Shown here one piece after another: positions 1-9,091 of a stretch of DNA of 64,000 nt. The notes under the pieces are model-generated. The model was given only the letters and a program-made list of their open reading frames with translations, did not search any database and was not told the DNA's origin. The position numbers and the translations under genes were made by a program. Position 1 is the stretch's first letter. Each line of letters starts with the position of its first letter. Source of the DNA: Hymenobacter gelipurpurascens (lineage in GTDB: Bacteria > Bacteroidota > Bacteroidia > Cytophagales > Hymenobacteraceae); NCBI RefSeq assembly GCF_900187375.1, contig NZ_FYEW01000001.1, positions 2,108,001 to 2,172,000 of the forward strand, in the 5' to 3' direction.

Positions 1-898
1 GGAGCAGCAGCACCAGACCCTAACGGCTGCCTTGACGGCCGCTGGCCTGGCCCCCGACCCAACGGCCCTCACGGCTCTACTTTTGCCCGATGCAGAGGTT
101 CGCCGCCTCGCCGACCAGTTGCGCCAGCACGAGCAAGATGTGGCCCTGGCCCAGCAAACCCTCACCGACCTGGCCCAGCAGCTTCAGCAAGAGCAAACCC
201 GCGCCCTCACGGAGGAGCCTTCGGAGTCTATTGAGCAGCAGCTCAGCACCACCAATCAGCAGCTAGCCAGCTTAAACCAGCAGCTAGGCCAGCGCCAGCA
301 GCGCCTCCACGACCACCGCACTGGCCTAGAGCGCCACGCTACGCTGGCTGCGCAACTGGCAAATCAGCAACAGCAGGCGCAGCGCTGGCGGCAGCTAACG
401 GAGCTTATCGGCTCAGCCGATGGCAAGAAATTCAGCGAGTTTGCGCAAGGCCTCACCCTGGCCCGCCTGGTGGATCTGGCCAACCGCCACCTGCACCGCC
501 TCACCGACCGCTACCGCATCCTGCGCAACCCCGATGAGCACCTTGATCTGCTTATTCTGGATGAATATCAGGCCGGCAGCACCCGCTCTATGAGCTCGTT
601 ATCCGGGGGGGAGAGCTTCCTGGTGAGCCTCGCGCTGGCTCTAGGCCTATCGGAGCTGGCGGGTCGCAAAACCCAGATCGATACGCTCTTCATTGATGAA
701 GGCTTCGGCACCCTAGACCCCGATACGCTGGAAATAGCCCTTTCGGCCCTGGAAATGCTGCAGGGCACCGGCAAAACTATCGGCATCATCTCGCACGTAG
801 AGGCTCTGAAGGAGCGTGTAACCACCCAAATCAATGTCCGGAAAGGCGCCGGCGGTATCAGCACCCTGCAGGTTATTGGCTTCGGAGAAGAGCTGTAG
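1..898 (+). CDS. sbcC: Exonuclease subunit SbcC, C-terminal part (5' truncated by window edge)
   Basis: The reading frame is open from base 2, so the gene starts outside the window. About 298 residues are seen. The first ~130 are Gln/Leu/Ala-rich and look like the end of the long coiled coil. The ABC-type ATPase C-lobe follows: signature motif LSGGES at about 599-616, then Walker B with D-loop, DTLFIDEGFGTLD, at about 691-730, and a switch His in IISHVEAL. This order is typical of SbcC/Rad50-like SMC nucleases. With SbcD it would form a complex that opens hairpin and protein-blocked DNA ends in the cytoplasm. No sbcD is visible downstream; it may lie upstream. Identification is firm, although the Walker A lobe is out of view. 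Confidence 0.93.
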   Translation, partial: EQQHQTLTAALTAAGLAPDPTALTALLLPDAEVRRLADQLRQHEQDVALAQQTLTDLAQQLQQEQTRALTEEPSESIEQQLSTTNQQLASLNQQLGQRQQRLHDHRTGLERHATLAAQLANQQQQAQRWRQLTELIGSADGKKFSEFAQGLTLARLVDLANRHLHRLTDRYRILRNPDEHLDLLILDEYQAGSTRSMSSLSGGESFLVSLALALGLSELAGRKTQIDTLFIDEGFGTLDPDTLEIALSALEMLQGTGKTIGIISHVEALKERVTTQINVRKGAGGISTLQVIGFGEEL

Positions 899-912
899 GT
901 CAGCATACTGGC

Positions 913-1983
913 CTACAACTCCCCCTTCCCGCCTCCGGCTGCCCGGATAGCGGCCCAGCTCCAATACCGGCGCGGCTGAACGTTGGTGTATTTCTCCCGG
1001 AAGAACTCTACGACTTTTTGCTCCACCATCTCGGGTGTTATAGACGAGGAGTAAATGGGGCGCTGATCGGGGTCGGCGTAGCGCTCGGCTTTGCTGAGGC
1101 GGCGGCCGGTAAGCCGTAGCAATGGGCCCGTATCGGTGATGCCATCAAACGTCCATAGGTGGCCGCTTTGCTCCAGGCTGTTCAGGCGAGCTGCTAGGCC
1201 ATCCAGCGGTAGGCGAGGCAGCGTGGGCCGGCTTTCCAGGTCTATCCAGGTGGTATATTTATACTCGAACTCGTATCGGTTGTCATCATACAGACTGAGC
1301 ACCATATCGAAGCCTGCAGTAGGCCCAAACAGTGCGTAATACGGAATTGGCTGCGGGGTTTGCACTACCACCAGGCCAATTTCCGGGTATGTGCGTCGGC
1401 AGGTTGTGGAGCTTTGAGCGGTAGCCATTGCCTGCCGAATGCGCTCGTACTCGGGTTCCCATGTAGCACGGCCGGCTTCTGGGTTTTCCAGCAGTTGAGC
1501 AAAGCGCGGTAAAAACCACTCAAACTTCTCAGCAGAGGCTTCGTCTTCGCGCCGCCGGAGAGCGGGTGCCCCGAAGGGCTCGTAAAAACGGTCTTTTTCC
1601 TCGGCATTCAGCCAGCAGACCAATTGCAGTGCGTGCTCGGCCAATGGGTCCTGCCAATTTAGCTCCCGAAAGTCGCCGAGAAGGGCGGTAAGCCGCAGCA
1701 GGTGCTCGTGCCGGAGTGCCAGCTCTGGGTGCAACAGGCTCCACACTCCTACAAAACCATCCACATCAAAGTGGTTGGCCGTAACAGCCACGGCTTCTAG
1801 GCCAGGGGTTGCAGGCGCCCGCAACGCCCTTAATACGGAGCCGGCGCTGGTGTCGTCGCGGAGAGGCTCGGGAGTAGCTGCGCCGCGCCAATGCGCCAGC
1901 GTAAGGGCGGCTCCTAGGCCAGTGCTATCCACCACAATGGTAGGCTGCTGGCGCAACTGCGAGAAAGGAACGAAGGTTTTCAA
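913..1983 (-). CDS. DUF6687-like protein of unknown function
   Basis: A cytoplasmic protein of about 356 residues without signal peptide or membrane segment. I believe it belongs to the Bacteroidetes family DUF6687, recalled from the N-terminal pattern KTFVPFSQL followed by a VVDSTG stretch and an LAHWRG segment; I could not search this. A TTG codon at 2016 in the same frame would give a longer form, but it lies inside a good -7 promoter box (2014-2021), so I chose the TTG at 1983, giving M-KTFVPF. The segment NHFDVDGFVGVW resembles the Asp/His-rich metal motif of DHH phosphoesterases, but no other DHH motif is clear. The gene converges on sbcC with only 14 bases between the stops. Confidence 0.75.
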   Translation of the reverse strand: MKTFVPFSQLRQQPTIVVDSTGLGAALTLAHWRGAATPEPLRDDTSAGSVLRALRAPATPGLEAVAVTANHFDVDGFVGVWSLLHPELALRHEHLLRLTALLGDFRELNWQDPLAEHALQLVCWLNAEEKDRFYEPFGAPALRRREDEASAEKFEWFLPRFAQLLENPEAGRATWEPEYERIRQAMATAQSSTTCRRTYPEIGLVVVQTPQPIPYYALFGPTAGFDMVLSLYDDNRYEFEYKYTTWIDLESRPTLPRLPLDGLAARLNSLEQSGHLWTFDGITDTGPLLRLTGRRLSKAERYADPDQRPIYSSSITPEMVEQKVVEFFREKYTNVQPRRYWSWAAIRAAGGGKGEL

Positions 1984-2013
1984 GCGAAGAAACGAGTACA
2001 GAGAGACAGACTG

Positions 2014-2021
2014 CAAAGGTA
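2014..2021 (-). promoter_or_regulatory. Bacteroidetes-type -7 box TACCTTTG
   Basis: On the minus strand this reads TACCTTTG, an exact match to TAnnTTTG. It sits about 30 bases before the TTG start chosen for the DUF6687-like gene. No convincing -33 box was located. Confidence 0.5.
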
Positions 2022-2120
2022 GCAGCCTACTCCCACCGCCCGCCGCCTCTTGCTGTCCTCAGCGGACGCAAGCTACCGGCCGCTACGTTATTGGTGCCAT
2101 AACGCAGCGGCTGGCCTCCG

Positions 2121-3416
2121 TTACCAGTTTTGGGCGTACGCCGACTTAGCCGTTGATTTTGCCGAAAGCCGCTGGGTTTCTTTCAAATACTCTTTGGCCT
2201 CCTGGTATTGGATGGAGTTGCGCTCAGCTTTGTTCACCACTACTTGGTAATAGCGCCGAGCCGCCGGTATGTTCTTCTCCTGTATGGCCATCTTTGCTAG
2301 ATTCACGTGGGCATACAAATAGTAGCCCCCCTCGTCCTGATCGGTCATTTCCGAAAACACGATGCAACGCTGGTAATACTCCTTCGCTTTTGCCGGGTTC
2401 TTGTACTTAAATTGCTGCATCCAGCCTAGGTAATAGGTGGCATAGCGGCCGCTCAGCCCCTCATAGCCCGGATATCCCTGGTTCAACTTGTTCAGAATAT
2501 CCAGACTTACCCGCTCGCATTCCTTGTGCTTGCCCTGCTCGAAGGAGAACAAGGCGTATTCCCGCGCGAATGGTCCATTATCGGGGTATTTGTACGCCAA
2601 TTCCTTGGCTACCTTCAAAGCTGCCTCGTCCTGGTCTTCCCGGTCGGAGCCTAGTATCTTAACCAGGAAGTATTTGGCCTCGGTGCTGGTATAAAAGGCG
2701 TTGGCAGCCACATTACGCAACTGCTGAATACCCAGCTGGCGGTAGCCTTTGGGAAAGAAAAGCAGAATAGGCCGCAGAAACGGATGCTCCTCAGAAATCC
2801 AGGAGGCATAGTAGTTGAACAGCGCCTGCCCAAACAGAAACTCAGAGCTCAGCCCGTTGGCCTCTTTGCTGATTTCGAGGTAGTCGAGGGCGCGCTTGCT
2901 GTTTACTGTGGCCTTGCGCAGCTCGTGCCGTTCAGACTGTAGGCGCGCACTAAAGCTGTAGGCCGCCGCTAGGAAAAAGCACGCCTCATAGTTCTTGTTG
3001 TCGGCCTCATACAGCTTTTCGCCTTTTGCAATGGCAGAATCCATGTAGGCGTAGAACACCTTGTCGTACTGCTTATTGAGCGTATTGCTGGGGATGATTT
3101 TCCACCAAGTGCTGAGCCCCAGCAGAAAATCGGGCAGCGGATGATGCGGGTAGCGGCGCCGTAGGGAACGGAACTGCCTTTCGGCCTTATCGTGCTTCAG
3201 GTTATATAGGTTCTCAACCGCCCCGTCCAGTTCCGTCTGGATGTCCTGGTCCGTCAGCAGCCAGCCGGAAGTCTGGCCCGTGGGAGCGACGTCTACGTTT
3301 TCGAGTTCTACTCGCTTAACGTTGGCCGAATCAACTTCCTGAGCCAAAGCTCTGCCAGTGAAGGCTAGGAAAAATAAGATAAATAGGGGTTTCTTGATAA
3401 GTAAAGGAAGATGCAT
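2121..3416 (-). CDS. Secreted or periplasmic TPR-repeat protein
   Basis: A 431-residue protein with an N-terminal signal peptide ending near FTGRALAQ (about residue 26). The rest is helical with tetratricopeptide-like spacing: for example ALFSFEQGKHKECERV, a motif around GRYATYYLGWMQ, then AKEYYQRC and AARRYYQVVV. Arrays of this kind serve as protein-protein scaffolds in the periplasm or at the outer membrane. The ATG at 3416 is the only start that keeps the signal peptide. It is alone on its strand, and the gap to the HNH gene is AT-rich with no strong terminator. No specific partner can be named. Confidence 0.85.
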   Translation of the reverse strand: MHLPLLIKKPLFILFFLAFTGRALAQEVDSANVKRVELENVDVAPTGQTSGWLLTDQDIQTELDGAVENLYNLKHDKAERQFRSLRRRYPHHPLPDFLLGLSTWWKIIPSNTLNKQYDKVFYAYMDSAIAKGEKLYEADNKNYEACFFLAAAYSFSARLQSERHELRKATVNSKRALDYLEISKEANGLSSEFLFGQALFNYYASWISEEHPFLRPILLFFPKGYRQLGIQQLRNVAANAFYTSTEAKYFLVKILGSDREDQDEAALKVAKELAYKYPDNGPFAREYALFSFEQGKHKECERVSLDILNKLNQGYPGYEGLSGRYATYYLGWMQQFKYKNPAKAKEYYQRCIVFSEMTDQDEGGYYLYAHVNLAKMAIQEKNIPAARRYYQVVVNKAERNSIQYQEAKEYLKETQRLSAKSTAKSAYAQNW

Positions 3417-3645
3417 AGAGTCTGTTTACATGAAATACCAAGAGAGTACAATACACCTTTATTTCGTATAACAAACGTACTAAATATCAAGAACCTAGTC
3501 CTCTCAAATGCCGCTGTTTGTGGGGCAAAAACACCATATTCCCGATAAAAGAATCTTGCTGCAAGCTTATAGGATGTTTTCCCTCGACGAAGCACTGACA
3601 CAGTATGCTTTCGCTGGTCTGCAAGCAGCTGCCTTGTTCTCCTTT

Positions 3646-3966
3646 TTAAAATCGTTTTCGCCTGTTTGAGATGTGCTCTACTCGTGAGCGACGTATCCAA
3701 TGCAGGTACTTCTGCATTTCTTCGGCCGTGCGTAGCGCTTCTACCGTGGCATAGCGCCGTGCTAACTCGCGGTTTGTCAGCAGCAAGTGCACCGTGCTGT
3801 GACAGGGCTGGCAAAGATTGACGGTAGGCCCGTGGCGTCCTCCTTCTTCCCGGGGCACCAGATGATGCCGTGATACGTGCCGCACCTGCCGCTCGCACAG
3901 TTCACAAACCGTTTCCGCAGCATTTGCCAAGGTAGAATACGGAGGAGCTATACGCCGACGCGCCAT
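3646..3966 (-). CDS. Small HNH endonuclease
   Basis: A 106-residue protein with a compact HNH (beta-beta-alpha metal) domain. Residues C21-x2-C24 and C52-x2-C55 form the probable structural zinc site. H34-H35 in RHHLVPRE, N50 and H56/H60 in CQPCHSTVH supply the catalytic and metal-binding positions. The tail is basic and ends NRRKRF. Stand-alone HNH proteins of this size nick or cut DNA, but their cellular role is usually unknown; some are remnants of mobile elements or McrA-like restriction enzymes. No phage or intron context is visible, so a domesticated housekeeping nuclease is as likely. Start is the ATG at 3966. Confidence 0.85.
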   Translation of the reverse strand: MARRRIAPPYSTLANAAETVCELCERQVRHVSRHHLVPREEGGRHGPTVNLCQPCHSTVHLLLTNRELARRYATVEALRTAEEMQKYLHWIRRSRVEHISNRRKRF

Positions 3967-4218
3967 TGTGAAAAGAAGACTTTACTAGCTAAAACCTGCA
4001 CTATACGGGGCAAGCATATGGTCGGCTATCAGGCCCAAATAAAAAACTGTGCATAATTATGTTGGTGTTTTCGATTTACATATATATTTGGTTGCAGACC
4101 AGCTATATGGTTGTGGGTGTGGGGAGTAAAAACCTTAGTTTACACTTCTTTCATTGGCCCCGAATATGGTAGCACAGGCTGCATTACTGCTGATCTTTTC
4201 ACACTTTTTTCTGTTTCT

Positions 4219-4656
4219 ATGCGCGTTTCTACTCCTGCAACTTTTCAACGCATTTTCCGGGTGGCCGGCCTGCTGCTGGCGCTGGTGGTTTTTGCCCCCA
4301 CCACCTCCCGTGCTCAGACCTGGCTCGTCTCTACCGATGCCTACATCAAGCTTGGTGTACTCGACAAATTCGGGCAGCTAGGGGCCTACACAGCCAAATT
4401 TGTGGTTATCAACCAGAGTTCCGGTAAGGAGTATGTGCTGGTGAAGGAAATTCCGGCCGGCCAGCACGGCATTGATGTAGTATTCCCTTCTGAGGCTTCT
4501 GAGGCCGATTATTTCAAAACGGAGAAAGGTGAAGCGGCCGCTGGCAAACCCGGCCAGTACATCTGGGAGTGCCAGGTGAAAGGAAAAAAAGTCGTTGGCG
4601 GCCGATTTAATTTTTCCGAAGTCTCGAATGATGTTACCTTGGTGGGCAAGAACTAA
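4219..4656 (+). CDS. Small secreted protein of unknown function
   Basis: The ATG at 4219 begins a protein of 145 residues with a clear signal peptide: basic MRVS... start, hydrophobic VAGLLLALVVFAP, then TSRAQ as a cleavage site. An in-frame ATG at 4111 would put 36 extra residues before the signal peptide and is rejected. The mature part of about 112 residues is predicted mostly beta, with repeated aromatic and Gly positions (YVLVKEIPAGQHGIDVVF; YIWECQVKGKK; GRFNFSEVSNDVTLV). I do not recognise the family. A strong terminator follows 38 bases after the stop, so it is monocistronic. Confidence 0.8.
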   Translation: MRVSTPATFQRIFRVAGLLLALVVFAPTTSRAQTWLVSTDAYIKLGVLDKFGQLGAYTAKFVVINQSSGKEYVLVKEIPAGQHGIDVVFPSEASEADYFKTEKGEAAAGKPGQYIWECQVKGKKVVGGRFNFSEVSNDVTLVGKN

Positions 4657-4694
4657 CACCCTCCCCACCCTTCACTCACTTGTATTTGCGAAAG

Positions 4695-4720
4695 CCCGGC
4701 GTTGCAGCGCCGGGTTTTTT
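4695..4720 (+). terminator. Intrinsic terminator
   Basis: Stem CCCGGCG (4695-4701) and CGCCGGG (4708-4714) with a 6-base loop, followed by six T. It ends the transcript of the small secreted protein. Confidence 0.9.
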
Positions 4721-4827
4721 GCGTTTAGACCACTGCCCTAGGCCACCCCATCATTGTCCTGGAAACTGCGTACAACCGGGGTGGCGGGCTTCAGCAAAGC
4801 ACCCTTTCATTCTAGCATCTCCTTATC

Positions 4828-5136
4828 ATGGCCAAGAAATCCTTTTCCGAACTTATTAGCAGCCCTGGCATGCCGGTGCTGGTTGACTTTTATGCCGACT
4901 GGTGCGGCCCGTGCAAAACCATGGCGCCTATTCTGGAGCAGGTAGCGGCCCAGCACCAAGGCAAACTCAAGGTGATTAAGATTGATGTAGACCGCAACCA
5001 AGCGGCTGCACAGCAGTTTCGGGTCCAGAGTATCCCCACGCTTATCCTGTTCCATAAAGGGCAGCCCGTGTGGCGCCAGGCGGGCGTGGTGCCGGCTAAC
5101 CAGGTAAACCAGGCGCTGCAGTGCGTACTAAGCTGA
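4828..5136 (+). CDS. trxA: Thioredoxin
   Basis: A 102-residue single-domain thioredoxin. The redox site is W25-C26-G-P-C29 in DFYADWCGPCKTMAP, and the cis-proline is P70 in QSIPT. There is no signal peptide, so it acts in the cytoplasm, reducing protein disulfides with electrons from thioredoxin reductase. Length and motif spacing match the canonical family exactly. It is flanked by a terminator upstream and the TonB receptor downstream. Assignment of trxA rather than a paralogue is by motif only; thioredoxin reductase is not in the window. Confidence 0.93.
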   Translation: MAKKSFSELISSPGMPVLVDFYADWCGPCKTMAPILEQVAAQHQGKLKVIKIDVDRNQAAAQQFRVQSIPTLILFHKGQPVWRQAGVVPANQVNQALQCVLS

Positions 5137-5241
5137 GCAAAAAAGCGTTCAGCAGGCTCCCGCCTGATCAAACTTACTAGCGGGCTTCGGCGTTTGGAAG
5201 GGGCTTTGCTTCCTTTGCAGCTCCTTCCCTACTCCGTGCCA

Positions 5242-7584
5242 ATGCCCTTACGCTACCTGCTCCTTTCCCTGCTTCTAGGCCTGTTCCTGCTGCCGGCACC
5301 TGGCCTAGGCCAGGTACGGTACACCCTTAGCGGGTACGTGCGGGGCACCGAAACCGGTGAGGCGCTGCCCGGTGCTACTGTGGCCGTACCCGCGCTTGCG
5401 TTGGGCGCCACTACCGACGATAAAGGCTTTTACACCTTATCTGTACCGGCGGGCACCCAGCAGATTGTTGTTTCCTTTATTGGGTATCAGAACCAGACGC
5501 AGGCTCTCAACCTGACGCGTAACCAGCGGCTGAATTTTTCGCTGTTGTCGGCTAGCAATACGTTGGGCGAGGTAATAGTGGAAGGTGCGGGTACGCTGCA
5601 GGAAAAGCTCCAGACTACGCAAATGAGCGTGGAGCACCTCACCACCCGCGAGGCCAAGCTCCTGCCCGCGTTGTTTGGCGAGGTAGATCTACTCAAAACC
5701 CTACAGCTGAAGCCCGGCGTGCAGAACGGCGGCGAAGGCACCAGCGGCCTGTTCGTGCGCGGCGGCTCCGCCGACCAGAACTTATTCCTGGTAGATGAAG
5801 CGGTGGTGTACAACCCGAGCCATCTATTCGGGCTGTTTTCGGTATTTAACCCCGACGCGGTGCAAAGTGTGGACTTGTACAAGGGCGGTTTTCCGGCCCA
5901 GTATGGCGGCCGGCTTTCCTCGGTGGTAGATGTGAAGATGCGGCCCGGCAACGCGGAGAAATTCACGACCAGTGGTGGCCTAGGCCTCATTTCGTCGCGC
6001 CTGACGCTGGAAGGGCCGCTACCAAACCGGAAAGGCTCCTGGCTGGTATCGGGTAGGCGCACGTATTTCGATGTGTTCACGCGCCAGATCAACAAGTTCA
6101 ACGAGGGCAAGGAAGACTACAACCCCATCCCCAATTATTACTTCTACGACCTGAATGCCAAAGGCAACTACCAGCTCGGCGCCAAGGACAACCTGTTTGT
6201 AACGGGCTATCTGGGCCACGATGTATTCGGGTTCAACTCCCTGAACGGCTTCAACTTCGACTTTAGCTGGGGCAACACAGTGGGCTCGGTGCGCTGGAAC
6301 CATGTGTTTAATAAGCGGCTGTATATGAACACCACCGCTTCGTTCACGCGCTACGACTACAACATCAGCAATGGGCTGGACCAGTTCAGCTTCAACCTGA
6401 CCTCGGATATTCGTGACTTCGCCTTGCGCACTGATTTCGACTATGCTTACAACGACCGGCATGCGGTGAAGTTTGGCGCCTCCGTTACAGACCACCACTT
6501 CGGCACAGGGCGGTTGAAAGCGGGCTCTACGGATGGCAGTATCAATTTCGGGTCCGATATCACCTACCGCGGTCAGGAAGCGGGCCTCTACGCATCCGAC
6601 AATTTTAAAGCTTCCGATAAGCTGCAGTTGGAGTACGGCCTGCGCCTCTCGGGTTTCCAGAGCGGCTCCGACCAATATGCTGGCCTAGAGCCGCGCGCGG
6701 CGGCTCGCTACTCTCTCACGCCCAAGATTTCCCTGAAGGCCAACTACGCCCTGATGTACCAGTACGTGCATCTGGTCACGAATAGCGGCGCCTCTCTGCC
6801 CACCGATATCTGGTATCCGTCGCGGCTTTCCGTGAAGCCCCAACGCTCGCAGCAAGTGGCGGCGGGGGTGAGTTTTTTGCTGGGTGATGGGGCCTATCTG
6901 CTCACCAATGAGGCCTACTACAAGTGGGCACAGCGGCAGATCGATTTCCGGGATGGCGCGCAGCTGTTTGTGAATCCTGACCTCGATGCGGAATTCCTGT
7001 TTGGCAAGGGTTGGGCCTACGGCAACGAGGTGTATCTGGAGAAGAAAACCGGCCGCACCACTGGCTGGATAGGCTACACCCTTTCCTGGACGAAACGGCG
7101 CTTTCCGCCCCAAAACGGCACCACCGGCATCAACAACGGCAATACGTTCTACCCCAACTACGACCGCCGCCACAACCTGACGGTGGTGGTTCTGCACCAA
7201 CTCTCGCCTCGCCTGAACCTGACAGGCTCCTTCGTGTTTACCTCGGGCCAGGCCACTACGCTGCCGCTAGGCCGTTTTGTGTTTCAGGATGTGTTTGGCT
7301 CAAATGCCTCGGCCGTGCCGGTGTATCCGCAGCGCAACACCTACCGTTTGGCTCCTTACAACCGCCTGGACTTGGGCTTGGTGTATAAGCTGCGCCCCTT
7401 GCGCCAAGGCGGCGAATCGGACCTCACGTTCAGCGTATACAACGCCTACAACCGCCGCAACCCCTACTTTGTATACTTCGACCAGGTGAAGGACAAGGAA
7501 ACCGACCAGGTATTGAACTACCGCGCCCGCCAGGTTTCGCTCTTTCCCGTCATTCCCTCGGTGACGTACAATTTCAAGTTTTAA
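5242..7584 (+). CDS. TonB-dependent outer membrane receptor with carboxypeptidase-regulatory-like domain
   Basis: From ATG 5242 the product has 780 residues. An upstream TTG at 5194 would place 16 extra residues before the signal peptide (LLLSLLLGLFLLPAPGLGQ) and was rejected. Order of parts: signal peptide; a CarboxypepD-like beta-sandwich (LSGYVRGTETGEALPGATV ... FIGYQNQTQ); a plug domain with GLFVRGGSADQNLFLVDEA and YKGGFPAQYGGRLSSVVDV; then a 22-strand-type barrel with alternating aromatic residues ending in VTYNFKF. This is the SusC/CirA-like architecture of Bacteroidetes. Only 34 bases separate it from the DUF4249 gene, the usual partner, so the pair likely forms one outer-membrane uptake or surface complex. 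The substrate cannot be told from sequence. Confidence 0.93.
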   Translation: MPLRYLLLSLLLGLFLLPAPGLGQVRYTLSGYVRGTETGEALPGATVAVPALALGATTDDKGFYTLSVPAGTQQIVVSFIGYQNQTQALNLTRNQRLNFSLLSASNTLGEVIVEGAGTLQEKLQTTQMSVEHLTTREAKLLPALFGEVDLLKTLQLKPGVQNGGEGTSGLFVRGGSADQNLFLVDEAVVYNPSHLFGLFSVFNPDAVQSVDLYKGGFPAQYGGRLSSVVDVKMRPGNAEKFTTSGGLGLISSRLTLEGPLPNRKGSWLVSGRRTYFDVFTRQINKFNEGKEDYNPIPNYYFYDLNAKGNYQLGAKDNLFVTGYLGHDVFGFNSLNGFNFDFSWGNTVGSVRWNHVFNKRLYMNTTASFTRYDYNISNGLDQFSFNLTSDIRDFALRTDFDYAYNDRHAVKFGASVTDHHFGTGRLKAGSTDGSINFGSDITYRGQEAGLYASDNFKASDKLQLEYGLRLSGFQSGSDQYAGLEPRAAARYSLTPKISLKANYALMYQYVHLVTNSGASLPTDIWYPSRLSVKPQRSQQVAAGVSFLLGDGAYLLTNEAYYKWAQRQIDFRDGAQLFVNPDLDAEFLFGKGWAYGNEVYLEKKTGRTTGWIGYTLSWTKRRFPPQNGTTGINNGNTFYPNYDRRHNLTVVVLHQLSPRLNLTGSFVFTSGQATTLPLGRFVFQDVFGSNASAVPVYPQRNTYRLAPYNRLDLGLVYKLRPLRQGGESDLTFSVYNAYNRRNPYFVYFDQVKDKETDQVLNYRARQVSLFPVIPSVTYNFKF

Positions 7585-7618
7585 TCACGGATTCAGACGG
7601 ATGCTGAGGATGACACGG

Positions 7619-8470
7619 ATGCAGGAAAGCCCAGGTTTACAGAAAGGCTGGAGCATTTTCGCCGCGGCCAGTGGCCTAGTGGGCAGTTTGCTGTTGGCGG
7701 GCTGTGGCCTGCAAAAGGATATTGACGTGGAGTTGCCGGCGTATCCGCCGCAGCTGGTAGTAGAGGGATACCTGGAAAATAACCGTATCCCACGCATTTC
7801 CGTGACGCAAAGTGTGCCCTATCTGGCAGCGCCTACGCCCGAAATTCCGAAGGATGTGAAAGTGGTGCTTACGCTGCCCAACGGCCGCCGCGACACGCTC
7901 TCGTTTGCGCCGGCTATCAACCTCTCCACCAACAAAGGCTACACCCACACGGGCCGCACCCGCCTCGTAGCACGCCCCGGCGACACTTTCAAGCTAGAGG
8001 CCTACGACAAGCAGGGGCGCCGCGTAACGGGCACGGCCACCATGCCGCCCACCGTACCGCTCGATACCGTGGAGTGGAAATTCAATGACCTGAGCCCTGC
8101 CCAGCGCAAGGCCTACGTGCTGGCCCGCTTTCAGGACCCCGCCGCCACCACCGATTTCTACCGTTTTCAGGTACACCGAAGCACTGTCGCGTCAGATCCG
8201 GAAGTGGAGTACACGCCCGATGACCGGCTCACGAATGGACAGGCCATTACCTTGGGCACCTCCTACCAGTTTGAGCCTTCGGATACCTTATTCGTGACGC
8301 TGTATCACCTGGACCGGCCCTACTACCAATTTCTGCAGTCGGTGCAGGATGCGCGTAACTCCAACGGCAACCCGTTTGCGCAGCCATCGGCCATCAAAAG
8401 CACCGTGGAAGGTGGCCTAGGCGTATTCACTATCCTCAACTACCAGCGCCAGCGTATTATCCTTAAATAG
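7619..8470 (+). CDS. DUF4249 family lipoprotein
   Basis: A protein of 283 residues (289 if the ATG at 7601 is used). The leader ends in a lipobox, LLLAGCG, so the mature protein is a lipoprotein. The start of the mature part, DIDVELPAYPPQLVVEGYLEN, is the hallmark of DUF4249, which is found almost only in Bacteroidetes next to TonB-dependent receptors like the one just upstream. Mature sequence is beta-rich and begins with a transthyretin-like region (VTLPNGRRDTLSF; YTHTGRTRLVARPGDTF). Its role is inferred to be a surface or periplasmic partner of the receptor. Both start codons keep the leader, so the choice is uncertain by six residues. Confidence 0.88.
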   Translation: MQESPGLQKGWSIFAAASGLVGSLLLAGCGLQKDIDVELPAYPPQLVVEGYLENNRIPRISVTQSVPYLAAPTPEIPKDVKVVLTLPNGRRDTLSFAPAINLSTNKGYTHTGRTRLVARPGDTFKLEAYDKQGRRVTGTATMPPTVPLDTVEWKFNDLSPAQRKAYVLARFQDPAATTDFYRFQVHRSTVASDPEVEYTPDDRLTNGQAITLGTSYQFEPSDTLFVTLYHLDRPYYQFLQSVQDARNSNGNPFAQPSAIKSTVEGGLGVFTILNYQRQRIILK

Positions 8471-8550
8471 CAGGGTTTATTTGGAGCCATACAACCTTCT
8501 GGAGTTGGATCGGCTCTTGTGAGTATCCATTCAACTTCTACCTATTTGTT

Positions 8551-9000
8551 ATGTCTCGGATTTCTCCTCTCCTAGTGCTGTTGCTTGTGCTGTTTACCGG
8601 CCTTGTCAGTAGCTGTAGCTTAATCGACAGGCCAGACTGCGGGTGCGTCCCGCCGCCCCGGCAGCCGGTTACCACGGCCTCCCTCACCAGCACCGATACG
8701 TGGTATTTGCAAGAAGCTACCGTGTCCGGAAAAACCACCAAAACGGCCGACCTCAAGGACCGCTATAGTATGCATTTTGGCACCACGGGCACTTACACCC
8801 AAACGCTCCTCGCCGACGGCACTACTTACGAAGGAACCTGGATGCTAATGGGCACCGATAACCGGACGCTGCATTTGGCAGATCATAAAGGCGAAGCGCA
8901 GGAGTACACGGTAGAAGGCGCCGGCCCCGAGTCGCTGGTGTATGGCCGCATGGGCAAAACCGGACAGTACGACTATTTCGCCTTCAGCCCCAAACCGTAA
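8551..9000 (+). CDS. Lipocalin-like lipoprotein of unknown function
   Basis: A 149-residue protein with a lipoprotein leader (VLFTGLVSSCSLIDR; lipid-bearing Cys at about residue 22). The mature part has alternating strands, for example TWYLQEATVSGK, YSMHFGTTGTYTQTL, TYEGTWMLMGTDNRTLHLADHKG, the pattern of small calycin or lipocalin-like lipoproteins of Bacteroidetes. It lies 80 bases after the DUF4249 gene on the same strand and ends at a strong terminator, so it may be the last gene of that unit. Ligand and function are unknown. Confidence 0.8.
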   Translation: MSRISPLLVLLLVLFTGLVSSCSLIDRPDCGCVPPPRQPVTTASLTSTDTWYLQEATVSGKTTKTADLKDRYSMHFGTTGTYTQTLLADGTTYEGTWMLMGTDNRTLHLADHKGEAQEYTVEGAGPESLVYGRMGKTGQYDYFAFSPKP

Positions 9001-9015
9001 GGCCCGATTAAACGC

Positions 9016-9055
9016 AAAAGACCGCCTTTCTGAATATGGGAGGCGGTCTTTTTTT
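9016..9055. terminator. Bidirectional intrinsic terminator
   Basis: Arms AAAAGACCGCCT and AGGCGGTCTTTT around a 13-base loop, T-rich on both strands. It serves the lipoprotein gene and the converging purine nucleoside phosphorylase gene. Confidence 0.85.
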
Positions 9056-9091
9056 ATGAAATAGGTTCGGGCTATGTGGCCTAGGCCAGTG

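Noticed and set aside
3365..3898. Minus-strand frame overlapping the TPR and HNH genes
   Set aside because: Overlaps most of the HNH gene in another frame and has no recognisable domain; the HNH motif is intact in its own frame.
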